Positions 35,075-44,446 of a stretch of 64,000 bases of DNA are shown one piece after another. The notes beneath the pieces were generated by a model, which saw nothing but the letters and a program-made list of their open reading frames with translations, was not told the origin of the DNA and made no database searches. How positions within the stretch are numbered: the first letter of the stretch is position 1; each line of letters starts with the position of its first letter. The translations under genes and the position numbers were made by a program. Origin of the DNA: Melioribacteraceae bacterium 4301-Me (lineage in GTDB: Bacteria > Bacteroidota > Ignavibacteria > Ignavibacteriales > Melioribacteraceae); contig JBGORM010000001.1 of the NCBI GenBank assembly GCA_041538185.1, positions 62,001 to 126,000 on the forward strand, read 5' to 3'.

Positions 35075-35920
35075 ATGAAGATTGGGCTGCTTCATTCGTT
35101 AATAAGAAAAGATGAAAAATTTCTGCTTGACGAATTTGAAAAAATAAAGGGTGTTGAACTCGTAATGATTGATGACCGTAAAATTACCTTTAATTTGCTG
35201 GAAGACCATTTTAACCTAGATATAGTTGTTGAAAGGTGTATCAATCACTCACGTGCATTGCATGCACTTAAATTATTTGAAACTGCAGGAATTAAATGCG
35301 TTAACACCTCAAAGGTGGCAACTATATGTGGAGATAAATTATTGACATCTATTGCCCTTAAAGAGAACAATGTTCCTCAACCAGAAGTAAGGGTAGCTTT
35401 TACCGAAGAATCAGCATTAAATGCAATTGAAGAGATGGGATATCCAGTAGTACTTAAACCAGCTGTCGGTTCTTGGGGCAGATTGTTATCGAAAGTTAAT
35501 GATAGAGACGCCGCTGAAGCAATCTTAGAACACAAAACTGTTCTTGGTTCATATCATCATTCCATTTTTTATATTCAAAAATATGTAGAAAAAAAGGGTA
35601 GAGATATTAGAAGTTTTGTTGTAGGTGATAAGTGTATAGCGGCTATTTACAGAACTTCATCCCATTGGATTACTAATACAGCAAGAGGTGGAATTGCTAC
35701 AAATTGTCCCGTAACTGATGAACTAAATGATCTTTCTGTTAGAGCAGCAAAAGCTGTAGGAGGCGGTATTGTTGCAATCGATATTTTTGAAACTGAACAA
35801 GGCTTGATGGTTAACGAAGTCAATTATACGATGGAATATAAAAACAGTATAACCACCACAGGTGTCAATATTCCAAAATTTATGGCTGAATACGTAATAA
35901 AAGTAGCTGAGGACAGGTAA
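35075..35920 (+). CDS. lysX: LysX: LysW-alpha-aminoadipate ligase (ATP-grasp)
   Basis: This 281-residue ATP-grasp ligase attaches alpha-aminoadipate (or glutamate in dual-function forms) to the C-terminal Glu of LysW. ATP-grasp features are [22 protein letters not shown] (the ATP-lid and lysine), [20 protein letters not shown] and the metal-binding end [16 protein letters not shown]. The NTARGG stretch and overall length match LysX/RimK-like enzymes. It is preceded by GAGGAG and ends with TAATG, which overlaps the lysY start by one base. Whether it also serves ornithine synthesis (ArgX activity) cannot be decided from the window. Confidence 0.9.
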   Translation: MKIGLLHSLIRKDEKFLLDEFEKIKGVELVMIDDRKITFNLLEDHFNLDIVVERCINHSRALHALKLFETAGIKCVNTSKVATICGDKLLTSIALKENNVPQPEVRVAFTEESALNAIEEMGYPVVLKPAVGSWGRLLSKVNDRDAAEAILEHKTVLGSYHHSIFYIQKYVEKKGRDIRSFVVGDKCIAAIYRTSSHWITNTARGGIATNCPVTDELNDLSVRAAKAVGGGIVAIDIFETEQGLMVNEVNYTMEYKNSITTTGVNIPKFMAEYVIKVAEDR

Positions 35921-36966
35921 TGGGAAAAATAAAAGTATCAATCGCTGGTGGCTCTGGATATACAGGCGGCGAACTGCTTAGATTATTATTATTCCATCCT
36001 AATGTTGAAATACAACAAGTTACGTCTGAAAGTTTTACGGGAAAATATGTTTATAAAGTACACCCGAATTTGCGTAAAACAACCCAGCTTAAATTTTCTT
36101 CCCTAAATGAATTAGAAAAATGCGATTTGTTATTTCTCTGTCTGCCGCATGGCAGTTCAATGCAGCGAATAAATGAATTTCAAAAAATCGCTCCTAAAAT
36201 AATTGATTTAAGCGGTGATTTTAGATTGAAAGACCCTAATGATTATGTTAAATGGTATGGTCACTCACACTGTTGCCCAGAACTGCTAAAAGATTTTGTT
36301 TATGGAATTCCTGAATTACACAGAGAGGAAATGAAAAATTCTTATTTCATTTCGAGTGCTGGCTGCAATGCTACAACATCAATTTTAGGATTATATCCTT
36401 TATACAAAAATAAACTTGTGGAATTAGATAAAACAGTAATCGAAGTTAAAGTAGGATCAAGTGAAGGAGGTAATAAAGCTTCCGAAGCTTCTCATCATCC
36501 AGAACGAAGCGGTTCGGTTCGTTCTTATATGCCCACAAAACATAGACACATAGCTGAGATTTTACAAGAGCTAAGCTTTGGGCAAAAAATAAATATCCAC
36601 TTTTCTGCAACTTCAATTGATATGGTGAGAGGAGTACTTGCTACGTGTCATGTTTTCCTCAAAGAAAATTTGGATGAAAAAGATATTTGGAAAGTTTATC
36701 GCCAAGAATATGCTGATGAGCCTTTTATTAGAATTGTTAAAGAAAATGAGGGCATTTACAGATTCCCTGAACCAAAACTTTTAATAGGTACAAACTATTG
36801 TGATATTGGTTTCAAAAAAGATGAATTCTCAAACCGTTTGGTTGTAATTGCATCAATTGATAATTTGATGAAAGGTGCAGCTGGACAAGCCTTGCAAGCA
36901 TTTAATATAATGCATGGCTTCGATGAGACACTTGGTTTGGAGTTCCCCGGATTACATCCAATTTAA
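35920..36966 (+). CDS. lysY: LysY: LysW-aminoadipyl-phosphate reductase (ArgC-like)
   Basis: This 348-residue NADPH reductase is homologous to ArgC. The Rossmann motif is VSIAGGSGYTGGELLRLL, and the catalytic cysteine is in SSAGCNATTSILGLYPL. The histidine region is VRGVLATCHVFL and the last motif LVVIASIDNLMKGAAGQALQAFN is highly typical. In this operon it should reduce LysW-gamma-aminoadipyl phosphate to the semialdehyde. It overlaps lysX by one base. Regular ArgC would be called on sequence alone; the lysW setting decides for LysY (or a dual LysY/ArgC). Confidence 0.9.
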   Translation: MGKIKVSIAGGSGYTGGELLRLLLFHPNVEIQQVTSESFTGKYVYKVHPNLRKTTQLKFSSLNELEKCDLLFLCLPHGSSMQRINEFQKIAPKIIDLSGDFRLKDPNDYVKWYGHSHCCPELLKDFVYGIPELHREEMKNSYFISSAGCNATTSILGLYPLYKNKLVELDKTVIEVKVGSSEGGNKASEASHHPERSGSVRSYMPTKHRHIAEILQELSFGQKINIHFSATSIDMVRGVLATCHVFLKENLDEKDIWKVYRQEYADEPFIRIVKENEGIYRFPEPKLLIGTNYCDIGFKKDEFSNRLVVIASIDNLMKGAAGQALQAFNIMHGFDETLGLEFPGLHPI

Positions 36967-37011
36967 TTGTGCTTGATAAGGATCAAAGGACTAATTTTTT
37001 TAATAAAAAGA

Positions 37012-37647
37012 ATGTGCAGACTATTATATATATCGTCACAAGAAAAATTTCAAGTTAAAGATTACTTGAAAAAATTTGCTCTTATTTCGAAAAACAGTAA
37101 GGAATATCAAGGGCACGGGTGGGGTTGCGCAATATGGGAAGACGACATGTGGAAATACTATAAAAACCTTAATCCAATTTGGGAAGATTCATTTGAAAAG
37201 TTTGGAGAGACAATAAGATTAATTGCGCATGCAAGAAGTGCTTTTAGAGACCAAGGAATTTCAATAGAAAACAATATGCCTTTTTATGATGAGAATTATG
37301 TCTTTATTTTCAATGGCGAATTATCTGGAGTTAGAATAAAAGAAAAGGGACGTATAGGAGCCGAAAAAATTTTTAATTTTATTAAAAGATTTGACAAAGG
37401 TAACATAAAAGAAGCCATTGCAAAGGGAACTGAGGCTATTAAAAAACTAACAAGTTACATCCGCGCAATGAATATTATTATTGCGGATAAAAAAAATGCA
37501 TATGTTTATTCTCATTTTAATGAAAACCCTGAGTACTTTACAATGCATTTCTTGCAGAATGAAAATATGAATATTGTTTGCTCTGAAAAGTTAGATACCA
37601 ATAAACGTTGGAGAAAAATAAATAATAATTCACTTTTGGAATTTTAA
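37012..37647 (+). CDS. Stand-alone class II glutaminase-like Ntn hydrolase in the lysine operon
   Basis: This 211-residue protein belongs to the class II glutamine amidotransferase (YafJ/EgtC-like) Ntn-hydrolase group. The start is fixed by chemistry: the ATG at 37012 gives Met-Cys-Arg-Leu-Leu, so Cys2 becomes the N-terminal nucleophile. An upstream TTG at 36967 would bury it. IAHARSAFRD (71-80) and FNGEL (100-104) correspond to the substrate-binding Arg and the Asn-Gly oxyanion residues. There is no fused synthase or ammonia-using domain. It lies between lysY and lysZ, where no amidotransferase step is known. Since the released bond in LysW-lysine is a gamma-glutamyl amide, it may replace LysK. 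EgtC is a precedent for gamma-glutamyl cleavage by this fold. Confidence 0.85.
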   Translation: MCRLLYISSQEKFQVKDYLKKFALISKNSKEYQGHGWGCAIWEDDMWKYYKNLNPIWEDSFEKFGETIRLIAHARSAFRDQGISIENNMPFYDENYVFIFNGELSGVRIKEKGRIGAEKIFNFIKRFDKGNIKEAIAKGTEAIKKLTSYIRAMNIIIADKKNAYVYSHFNENPEYFTMHFLQNENMNIVCSEKLDTNKRWRKINNNSLLEF

Positions 37648-37665
37648 AAAAGGAATGCAAAATAA

Positions 37666-38457
37666 ATGGTAATTATAAAAATAGGCGGTGGTAAGGATAT
37701 CAATTTAAAAAGTATTATTGCCGATTTGAAATCTATTAATGATAAACTCATTATCGTTCATGGTGCAAATGCGTTAAGAGATGAATTAGCTGATAAACTT
37801 AAAATAGAAAGGAAAGTAATTACTTCTCAATCAGGTTATACAAGCGTCTTCTCAGACGAACAAACCATTGATTTAATGATGATGTCTTACTCAGGAATTA
37901 AAAATAAAAGAATTGTTGAACTGTGTCAGCAAAATGGTATAAATGCAGTTGGATTATCAGGACTTGATGGGAAAGTAATTCAAGGTAAACGTAATTCTGG
38001 AATAAGAGTTAGAGAGGCCGGGAAGACAAAAATTGTACGTGACTTCTCTGGGAAGCCACAAGATATTAACATTAATTTAATAAATCTTCTTTTGAACAAT
38101 GGATATACTCCTGTGCTCTGCGTGCCTATAATTGATGAAAATAATATGGCAATTAACTCAGAAAATGATGATATAGTAGCATTATTGCACTCCAGATTAA
38201 AAGCTGACAAGATTTTACAGTTAATAGAGGCTCCAGGCTACTTAAAAGATAAAAGCGATCCGAATTCACTTATTAAAAAAATTTCGAGAGATGAATTAGA
38301 GAAAATCGAAAATGAAGTAGATGGCAGGATGAAAAGAAAAATTTATGCTCTGCGGAAATTATTTGAGTTTGGAGAAACTACTGTTATTATATCCGATGGA
38401 AGAATAGAAAATCCAATTCAAAATGCCTTAAAGGAAAATGGGACGGTAATAAAATGA
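37666..38457 (+). CDS. lysZ: LysZ: LysW-aminoadipate kinase (ArgB-like)
   Basis: This 263-residue amino-acid kinase phosphorylates the side-chain carboxyl of LysW-bound alpha-aminoadipate. It starts VIIKIGGGKDINL with a glycine-rich loop, then IVHGANALRDELA, GLSGLDGKVIQGKR and VLCVPIIDENNMAINSENDDIVALL. RMKRKIYALRKLFEFG near the end is the family motif for the kinase end domain. The RxxxRxR-rich surface fits binding of acidic LysW. It precedes lysJ with a 4-bp ATGA overlap. It follows the glutaminase-like gene by 18 bp. Confidence 0.9.
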   Translation: MVIIKIGGGKDINLKSIIADLKSINDKLIIVHGANALRDELADKLKIERKVITSQSGYTSVFSDEQTIDLMMMSYSGIKNKRIVELCQQNGINAVGLSGLDGKVIQGKRNSGIRVREAGKTKIVRDFSGKPQDININLINLLLNNGYTPVLCVPIIDENNMAINSENDDIVALLHSRLKADKILQLIEAPGYLKDKSDPNSLIKKISRDELEKIENEVDGRMKRKIYALRKLFEFGETTVIISDGRIENPIQNALKENGTVIK

Positions 38458-39608
38458 TAGATTACAAAACACTACAACAAAAATATGAATTTGATGTTTT
38501 CCCTAAGAGAGATATAATTTTCGTGAAAGGTAAAGGAGCTCATTTATGGGATGAGCATGGAAATGAGTACATTGATTGTGCGGCAGGAATTGGTGTAGCA
38601 AGTATAGGTCATGCTAATGAAAAGCTTGTAGAAGCAATTAAAATACAATCAGAAAAATTAATTACTTGTCCCGGTATCTTCTATAACGATGCGAAATCTC
38701 TATTCCTTGAAAAGCTAATTAATATAACGCCTTCGGGTTTAACTAAAGCATATCTTACAAATTCTGGTACAGAGGCAATTGAAGCAGCTCTAAAATTTGC
38801 CCGATATACAACGAAAAGGAAGAATTTTATTGCTGCTATGCGAGGGTTTCACGGCAGAACATTAGGTGCATTAAGTGCTACATATAAAAAAGAATATAGA
38901 GAAGATTTTGAGCCATTAGTGCCAGGTTTCACATTTGTCCCATATAATAATTTCGAAAAATTAGCTGAGGCTGTAGATGATAATACTGCCGGCGTAATAT
39001 TAGAGCCTATTCAAGGCGAAGGCGGAATAAACATAGGTGATAAAAATTTCTTTCAGCAAGTTAGAAAACTTTGTGATGAAAAAAATATTGTTCTTATTTT
39101 AGATGAAATTCAAACGGGCTTCTGCAGAACAGGTAAAATGTTTGCTTGCGAGCATTTTGATATTCAGCCAGATATACTGACATTAGCAAAAGCAATTGCA
39201 GGCGGTATACCAATGGGTGCAACAGTTTGCTCTGATAAAATTCAAATACCAATTGGTAAACACGGAACAACATTTGGTGGCAACCCGCTGGCTTGTGCAG
39301 CTGGAATAGCAGCAATCGATTTTATGATTGAAAATAATCTTGCAAAACAAGCTGAAGAAAAAGGAAAATTTTTTATCGAAAAGATATCTAACTATCAACT
39401 AAGCAAAGTTAGAGAAATTAGAAGTTTAGGACTAATGATTGGTATAGAACTTAAGGAAAAAGTGCAGCCTGTATTAATTGAACTCATGAAGCAAGGAGTA
39501 ATTGCTTTACCTGCAGGCACAACAGTCTTGCGAATGCTTCCGCCACTGGTAATAAGTTACGAGGATTTGAATAAAGTGGTAGAAATATTATCAGTTGTTT
39601 TACAATAA
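38454..39608 (+). CDS. lysJ: LysJ: LysW-lysine aminotransferase (class III, ArgD-like)
   Basis: This 384-residue PLP enzyme transfers an amino group from glutamate to LysW-aminoadipate semialdehyde. It has YLTNSGTEAIEAALKFAR, MRGFHGRTLGALSAT, VILEPIQGEGGI, LDEIQTGFCRTGKMFACEHF and the PLP-lysine motif LAKAIAGGIPMGA. The class and length match ArgD/LysJ. It overlaps lysZ by 4 bp and is the last lysine gene visible. No LysK, homoaconitase or homoisocitrate dehydrogenase genes follow; nuoA begins 176 bp downstream. Confidence 0.9.
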   Translation: MIDYKTLQQKYEFDVFPKRDIIFVKGKGAHLWDEHGNEYIDCAAGIGVASIGHANEKLVEAIKIQSEKLITCPGIFYNDAKSLFLEKLINITPSGLTKAYLTNSGTEAIEAALKFARYTTKRKNFIAAMRGFHGRTLGALSATYKKEYREDFEPLVPGFTFVPYNNFEKLAEAVDDNTAGVILEPIQGEGGINIGDKNFFQQVRKLCDEKNIVLILDEIQTGFCRTGKMFACEHFDIQPDILTLAKAIAGGIPMGATVCSDKIQIPIGKHGTTFGGNPLACAAGIAAIDFMIENNLAKQAEEKGKFFIEKISNYQLSKVREIRSLGLMIGIELKEKVQPVLIELMKQGVIALPAGTTVLRMLPPLVISYEDLNKVVEILSVVLQ

Positions 39609-39728
39609 TTTTTATTGTTAAAGAATTCTGATTGCTCGTCTTTACACAACAAATTATCATTCCTTAAAACAGCTCAAGCATAGCTAATAAAAGGTGTGAC
39701 TGATGAAAAAACGTGCTTTGTCTTTAAA

Positions 39729-39757
39729 TTGACTTTAGAGACATTTTTAGATATTTT
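39729..39757 (+). promoter_or_regulatory. Candidate promoter for nuoABCDEF
   Basis: TTGACT, a 17-bp spacer and TATTTT lie 28 bp before the nuoA start. The TATTTTGG also resembles the Bacteroidetes-type TAnnTTTG -7 box. The match is moderate. Confidence 0.4.
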
Positions 39758-39784
39758 GGCACATAAAAAAACAAAAAAGATTAA

Positions 39785-40153
39785 GTGATTACAGATTACA
39801 TACCAATTTTTTTAGTCATAACAGTAGCTGTAATATTTGGTGCAGCAGTAGTTTTTTCTTCCAGAATTTTTGGTCCTCTACGACCCAATAAAGTTAAAAT
39901 TATGCCTTATGAAAGCGGCAAGGACCCTGTAGGCACTACAAATGAAAGAATATCAATTAAGTATTACTTGGTCGCTATGCTTTTCATTGTTTTTGATATT
40001 GAAGTTATATACGTTTATCCATGGGCTGTAGAATTTAAAAAACTGTTTAATGATTTAGGAATTCTTGCATTTATGCCGATGCTAATTTTCTTAATTGTAC
40101 TTGAAATTGGATTTTTCTATATCTGGGTTAAAGGAGGATTGAAATGGGATTAG
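39785..40153 (+). CDS. nuoA: NADH-quinone oxidoreductase subunit A
   Basis: This 122-residue membrane subunit of complex I has three helices. The conserved loop [41 protein letters not shown] (about 40-80) is diagnostic of NuoA/ND3. It starts with GTG and overlaps nuoB by 10 bp. It is the first of six nuo genes. Confidence 0.92.
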   Translation: MITDYIPIFLVITVAVIFGAAVVFSSRIFGPLRPNKVKIMPYESGKDPVGTTNERISIKYYLVAMLFIVFDIEVIYVYPWAVEFKKLFNDLGILAFMPMLIFLIVLEIGFFYIWVKGGLKWD

Positions 40154-40662
40154 AAGCAAAATTATCGTCAGATGGTTATTTAACCACTAAGCTTGATGCA
40201 ATAATAGCATGGGCAAGAAGTAATTCAGTGTGGCCAATGCCGATGGGCATATCTTGCTGCGCTATAGAAATGATTTCAGCGGCTGACCCTAAGTATGATA
40301 TTGCACGTTTTGGCTCAGAAGTTATGAGGTTTACTCCTCGTCAATGCGACCTGATGATTGTGGCTGGAACAGTGACTTACAAAATGGCACAAGTTGTAAG
40401 AAGAATTTATGATCAAATGCCTGAACCTAAATGGGTTATTGCTATGGGAGCATGCACTTCATCTGGCGGTATGTATCGCTCTTACAATGTTGTGCAGGGT
40501 ATTGACCAATTTTTACCTGTCGATGTTTACACTGCAGGCTGCCCGCCTCGTCCGGAAAATTTGTTAAACGCTTTAATTACTATTCAAAACAAAATTAAGA
40601 AATCTAAAGCAAGGGACTACCAAGATAAAATTCTTCCAGAATTAGAATTAAGCAAAAATTAA
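40144..40662 (+). CDS. nuoB: NADH-quinone oxidoreductase subunit B
   Basis: This 172-residue subunit carries iron-sulfur cluster N2 at the quinone site. The tandem cysteines are in [11 protein letters not shown], with further ligands in [11 protein letters not shown] and [28 protein letters not shown] text ([18 protein letters not shown]) is typical. GGAGG precedes the ATG, and it overlaps nuoA by 10 bp. Confidence 0.94.
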   Translation: MGLEAKLSSDGYLTTKLDAIIAWARSNSVWPMPMGISCCAIEMISAADPKYDIARFGSEVMRFTPRQCDLMIVAGTVTYKMAQVVRRIYDQMPEPKWVIAMGACTSSGGMYRSYNVVQGIDQFLPVDVYTAGCPPRPENLLNALITIQNKIKKSKARDYQDKILPELELSKN

Positions 40663-40663
40663 T

Positions 40664-41158
40664 ATGGATTTAAAAACTACTATCATTGAAAAAATAAAAA
40701 GCAAATTTGGAGATGCATTAGAAGAAGTTACAGATTTTAGAGAGGACCTTAGTGTTACTATAAGTCCAGAAAAGATTTTAGAATTTTGCAAGTTCATTAA
40801 AAATGACAATGACTTAAGTTTTGAAATGTGTAAAGACGTTACCGCTATTGATTGGGCGACAAGAAAAAATCGTTTTACAGTTGTTTATCACGTTTATTCT
40901 TTTAAAAATAATTTTAATCTTAGAATAAAAGCTAATCTTAAAGATGACCCCCCGGCTATAGATTCTGTAACTCCAGTTTGGAAAAGTGCCAATTGGTACG
41001 AAAGAGAAACTTATGATATGTATGGAATTAATTTTATCAATCATCCTGATTTGAGAAGAATGTATATGCCAGAGGGTTTTGAATATTACCCATTAAGAAA
41101 AGATTTCCCTGTTATGGGTATCCCAGGCTCACTTCCACTTCCAGAAAAGAATGATTAA
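40664..41158 (+). CDS. nuoC: NADH-quinone oxidoreductase subunit C
   Basis: This 164-residue hydrophilic subunit has DWATRKNRFTVVYHVYSFKNN, VWKSANWYERETYDMYGINF and HPDLRRMYMPEGFEYYPLRKDFP, the conserved run of NuoC/30-kDa subunits. It overlaps the start of nuoD by 8 bp. Confidence 0.92.
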   Translation: MDLKTTIIEKIKSKFGDALEEVTDFREDLSVTISPEKILEFCKFIKNDNDLSFEMCKDVTAIDWATRKNRFTVVYHVYSFKNNFNLRIKANLKDDPPAIDSVTPVWKSANWYERETYDMYGINFINHPDLRRMYMPEGFEYYPLRKDFPVMGIPGSLPLPEKND

Positions 41159-42413
41159 TATGGAAAAAACAAAAAATATTTATACCGACGAGAAATTACT
41201 TAAATCCTTATTAGAAGATAAAGATATAACCATTGAAGAAGACCCGCTTGAACATGAAATGGTAATTAATATGGGTCCTCAACATCCTGCCACGCATGGA
41301 GTGCTAAGATTGGTCCTGAGATTAGATGGAGAAACAGTTGTGAAAGTAGTTCCTGAATTGGGGTATCTGCATCGCGGCTACGAAAAAATGGCTGAGAATA
41401 TGAGTTATTATGAATATATTCCTCACACAGACCGACTGGATTATACGGCAACAATGTGTAACAATGTAGCGTATGTGCTTGCTGTAGAAAAACTTGCTGG
41501 TATTGAAGTACCCAAAAGAGCACAATATATTCGAATGATTATAGCCGAGCTTTCAAGAATAGCTGCACACATGGTTGCTATTGGTACTTTTGCTATGGAT
41601 GTAGGCGCTGTAACTATGGTAATGTGGACATTTAAGGAAAGAGAAAAAATTCAAAATATTTTTGATAGAATTGCTGGAGCTCGGTTTACTACAAGTTATA
41701 CTAGAATTGGCGGTGTTGCATCTGATATTGATGATGAAGCCATTGCAATGATAAAAAATTTTCTCGATGAAATTGGACCTTCTTTAGTTGATATGGAAAA
41801 ACTACTACTTGGTAATAGAATTTTTATTGATAGACTTAAAGGAGTTGGCGTTTTAAGTAAAGAAGATGCAATTAATTATGGGGTTACAGGACCGAACCTG
41901 CGCGCTACAGGAGTTGAATATGATGTTAGAAGAGCTAAGCCATATTTGTATTACAATGAAATTGATTTTAACATACCAACTTATTCTGAAGGTGATGCAC
42001 TTTCACGTTATATTATTAGAGGCGACGAGGTGAAAGAATCTGTAAAGATTTTACGACAATGCATAGAGAAATTACCAAAAGGGGAAGTGATTGCTAATAA
42101 TCCTAAAAGAGTTTTGCCGCACAAGACAGAAATCTACACCAAAATGGAAGAATTAATTCATGATTTTATGATAGTTAATTTTGGTATTAATCCACCGGTT
42201 GGAGATGTTTATTTTTCTGCAGAAAATCCGAAAGGAGAGCTTGGTTTTTATTTCGTAAGTAATGGCTCTGGCCAGCCTTGGAAATTGAAAATTCGTTCAC
42301 CTTCTTTTTGTAATCTTCAGGTGTTACCATTAATTTGCAAAGGACAGATGGTTTCTGATGTAATTGCTATAATTGGCAGCTTAGACCCAGTCATGGGTGA
42401 GGCAGATAAGTAG
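41151..42413 (+). CDS. nuoD: NADH-quinone oxidoreductase subunit D
   Basis: This 420-residue subunit forms the quinone-binding cavity with NuoB. Typical motifs are NMGPQHPATHGVLRLVL, LGYLHRGYEKMAE, YTRIGGV and the C-terminal GSLDPVMGEADK. The first ATG overlaps nuoC by 8 bp; a second in-frame ATG at 41160 is an equally good start. Confidence 0.94.
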   Translation: MINMEKTKNIYTDEKLLKSLLEDKDITIEEDPLEHEMVINMGPQHPATHGVLRLVLRLDGETVVKVVPELGYLHRGYEKMAENMSYYEYIPHTDRLDYTATMCNNVAYVLAVEKLAGIEVPKRAQYIRMIIAELSRIAAHMVAIGTFAMDVGAVTMVMWTFKEREKIQNIFDRIAGARFTTSYTRIGGVASDIDDEAIAMIKNFLDEIGPSLVDMEKLLLGNRIFIDRLKGVGVLSKEDAINYGVTGPNLRATGVEYDVRRAKPYLYYNEIDFNIPTYSEGDALSRYIIRGDEVKESVKILRQCIEKLPKGEVIANNPKRVLPHKTEIYTKMEELIHDFMIVNFGINPPVGDVYFSAENPKGELGFYFVSNGSGQPWKLKIRSPSFCNLQVLPLICKGQMVSDVIAIIGSLDPVMGEADK

Positions 42414-42506
42414 TAATTTTAAAAATTGTAAATAATTATGGCAGATATACGAACAAGGAAAAAATATAATATAACATTACACTCTTGCTCTTAATCCGAG
42501 GTTAAA

Positions 42507-42980
42507 ATGTCATTTAAATTCACAGAAGAAAACCTGGCAAGAATTGAAGAATCAAAGAAAAAGTACCCTACCTCTTTAGCTGCAATAATGGATACAATCT
42601 ATATTGCCCAAGAACAAAATAAATATATTAGTCAAGAAGTAATGGAAGAAATTGCAAACGTCCTCCAGGTAAAACCTGTTGACGTATTGGGTGTTGTTCA
42701 TTTTTATACAATGTACTACACTAAACCAATGGGTAAATATCATATTCAGGTTTGTACTAATGTTTCGTGTATGCTGCGCGGTGCTTATGAAATTTGGGAA
42801 CAAGTAAAAAATAAGCTTGGAATAGACAATATGGGAGTAACACAAGATGGAAAATTTTCTTTAGAAGAAGTTGAATGCATGGGGGCTTGCGGATATGCAC
42901 CAATGATAGCTATAAATGAAGACTATTACGAAAATTTAACAAAAGAAAAAGTAAACCAAATTTTAGACTCGTTAAAATAA
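42507..42980 (+). CDS. nuoE: NADH-quinone oxidoreductase subunit E
   Basis: This 157-residue thioredoxin-fold subunit binds a [2Fe-2S] cluster through CTNVSC (CX4C) and CMGAC (CX3C). VVHFYTMYYTKPMGKYHIQVCTN is typical of the 24-kDa subunit. The stop overlaps nuoF by one base (TAATG). It can also function in NADH-dependent hydrogenases or formate dehydrogenases, but here it follows nuoABCD. Confidence 0.92.
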   Translation: MSFKFTEENLARIEESKKKYPTSLAAIMDTIYIAQEQNKYISQEVMEEIANVLQVKPVDVLGVVHFYTMYYTKPMGKYHIQVCTNVSCMLRGAYEIWEQVKNKLGIDNMGVTQDGKFSLEEVECMGACGYAPMIAINEDYYENLTKEKVNQILDSLK

Positions 42981-44308
42981 TGGAAAACATTAAAATAGTT
43001 TTACCTGATATTCCCAATTTAGATAAATGGGATGTATATCTTGCCAATGGCGGTTTTGAAGGAGCTAAAAAAGCCTTTTCTAAAACTCCGGATGAAATTA
43101 TTGACATTGTTAAAAAATCTGGATTGCGTGGACGAGGCGGTGCTGCATTTTTGACCGGCTTGAAATGGAGCTTTATGCCCAAGACAACTGATAAACCTAA
43201 ATACTTGTGTGTTAACGGCGATGAAAGTGAGCCTGGTTCGTTTAAAGATAGACAAATTTTTGAATATAACCCTTTTCAGTTAATTGAAGGTATACTAATT
43301 ACATGCTATGCAATTGGTGCTAATGTAGCTTACCTTTATATTCGAGGAGAGTATCATAAATGGATTAAATTGATGCAGAAAGCTTTGGATGAAGCTTATT
43401 CGCATGGCTATATTGGTAGTAGGATGAAAGATACTTTTGGGATAGATTTTTCGTGCGATATTTATATTCATAAAGGTGCAGGTGCATACATTTGCGGCGA
43501 AGAATCTTCTTTAATGAATTCCATTGAAGGAATTAGACCATACCCAAGAGTAAAACCTCCATTTCCCGCTCAAAAGGGATTGTGGGGAAATCCTACCACT
43601 ATAAACAATGTTGAAACTATTACAAATGTACCTGTAATTATCAATAAAGGATGGGAGTGGTATTCTTCAATTGGCGCTCAAAAACATCCCGGCACTTTGT
43701 TGTTTGGTGTGAGTGGCCATGTGAATAAACCCGGCGTTTATGAACTTCCTACTGGTATTTTATTAACTGACTTGATATATAACTATGCTGGCGGTGTGCC
43801 AAATAATAAAAAAATTAAATGCGTTATACCTGGTGGTTCTTCGATGCCTCCTTTAAGAGGGGATAAGATTGAAGGCGTTAAGATGGATGCTGAATCACTA
43901 AAAGAAGTTGGTTCTGCTATAGGTACAGGTGGTGTAATAGTAATGGATGAAGATACAAACCTTGTTAAAGTTTTAGCTCGAATTACAAAATTTTATTATC
44001 ACGAAAGCTGTGGACAATGCACACCATGCCGCGAAGGTACTGGCTGGATGCTGAAAACTCTTAATAGGATTCTTCGGGATGAAGGTACATCAGAAGATTT
44101 GGACTTGTTAATAAGTGTCGCTAACAATATTGAAGGTAACACTGTGTGTGCGCTTGGTGATGCAGCTGCGTGGCCTGTAAAATTTATGATAGATAGATTT
44201 CGGGATGAGTTCGAAAAATATGTTAAGAGAAATGTTGTTATCCCTGTCCCAAACAAAGTTCATTCTATGAGAGAAACGGCTATACCTCTCGAAGGGATAA
44301 AAAAGTAA
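42980..44308 (+). CDS. nuoF: NADH-quinone oxidoreductase subunit F (FMN, NADH binding)
   Basis: This 442-residue flavoprotein oxidises NADH. It has the motifs SGLRGRGGAAFLTGLKWSF (NADH/FMN), VNGDESEPGSFKDR, GAGAYICGEESSLMNSIEG and the N3 cluster ligands ESCGQCTPCREGTGWM with a later cysteine in CALGDAAAWP. It is the last nuo gene here; subunits G to N are not in the window. Confidence 0.94.
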   Translation: MENIKIVLPDIPNLDKWDVYLANGGFEGAKKAFSKTPDEIIDIVKKSGLRGRGGAAFLTGLKWSFMPKTTDKPKYLCVNGDESEPGSFKDRQIFEYNPFQLIEGILITCYAIGANVAYLYIRGEYHKWIKLMQKALDEAYSHGYIGSRMKDTFGIDFSCDIYIHKGAGAYICGEESSLMNSIEGIRPYPRVKPPFPAQKGLWGNPTTINNVETITNVPVIINKGWEWYSSIGAQKHPGTLLFGVSGHVNKPGVYELPTGILLTDLIYNYAGGVPNNKKIKCVIPGGSSMPPLRGDKIEGVKMDAESLKEVGSAIGTGGVIVMDEDTNLVKVLARITKFYYHESCGQCTPCREGTGWMLKTLNRILRDEGTSEDLDLLISVANNIEGNTVCALGDAAAWPVKFMIDRFRDEFEKYVKRNVVIPVPNKVHSMRETAIPLEGIKK

Positions 44309-44446
44309 TCTTATTTTATTAGCGATTTTTATAATCGCCTTATAATCTTCTAAGGACTAATACTTATTTTAATTTTTTGAAACATAAATTATAGTGTGTA
44401 ATTTACATATTATTTTTCCCACTACTTATAACAAAGCGAAGAAAAT

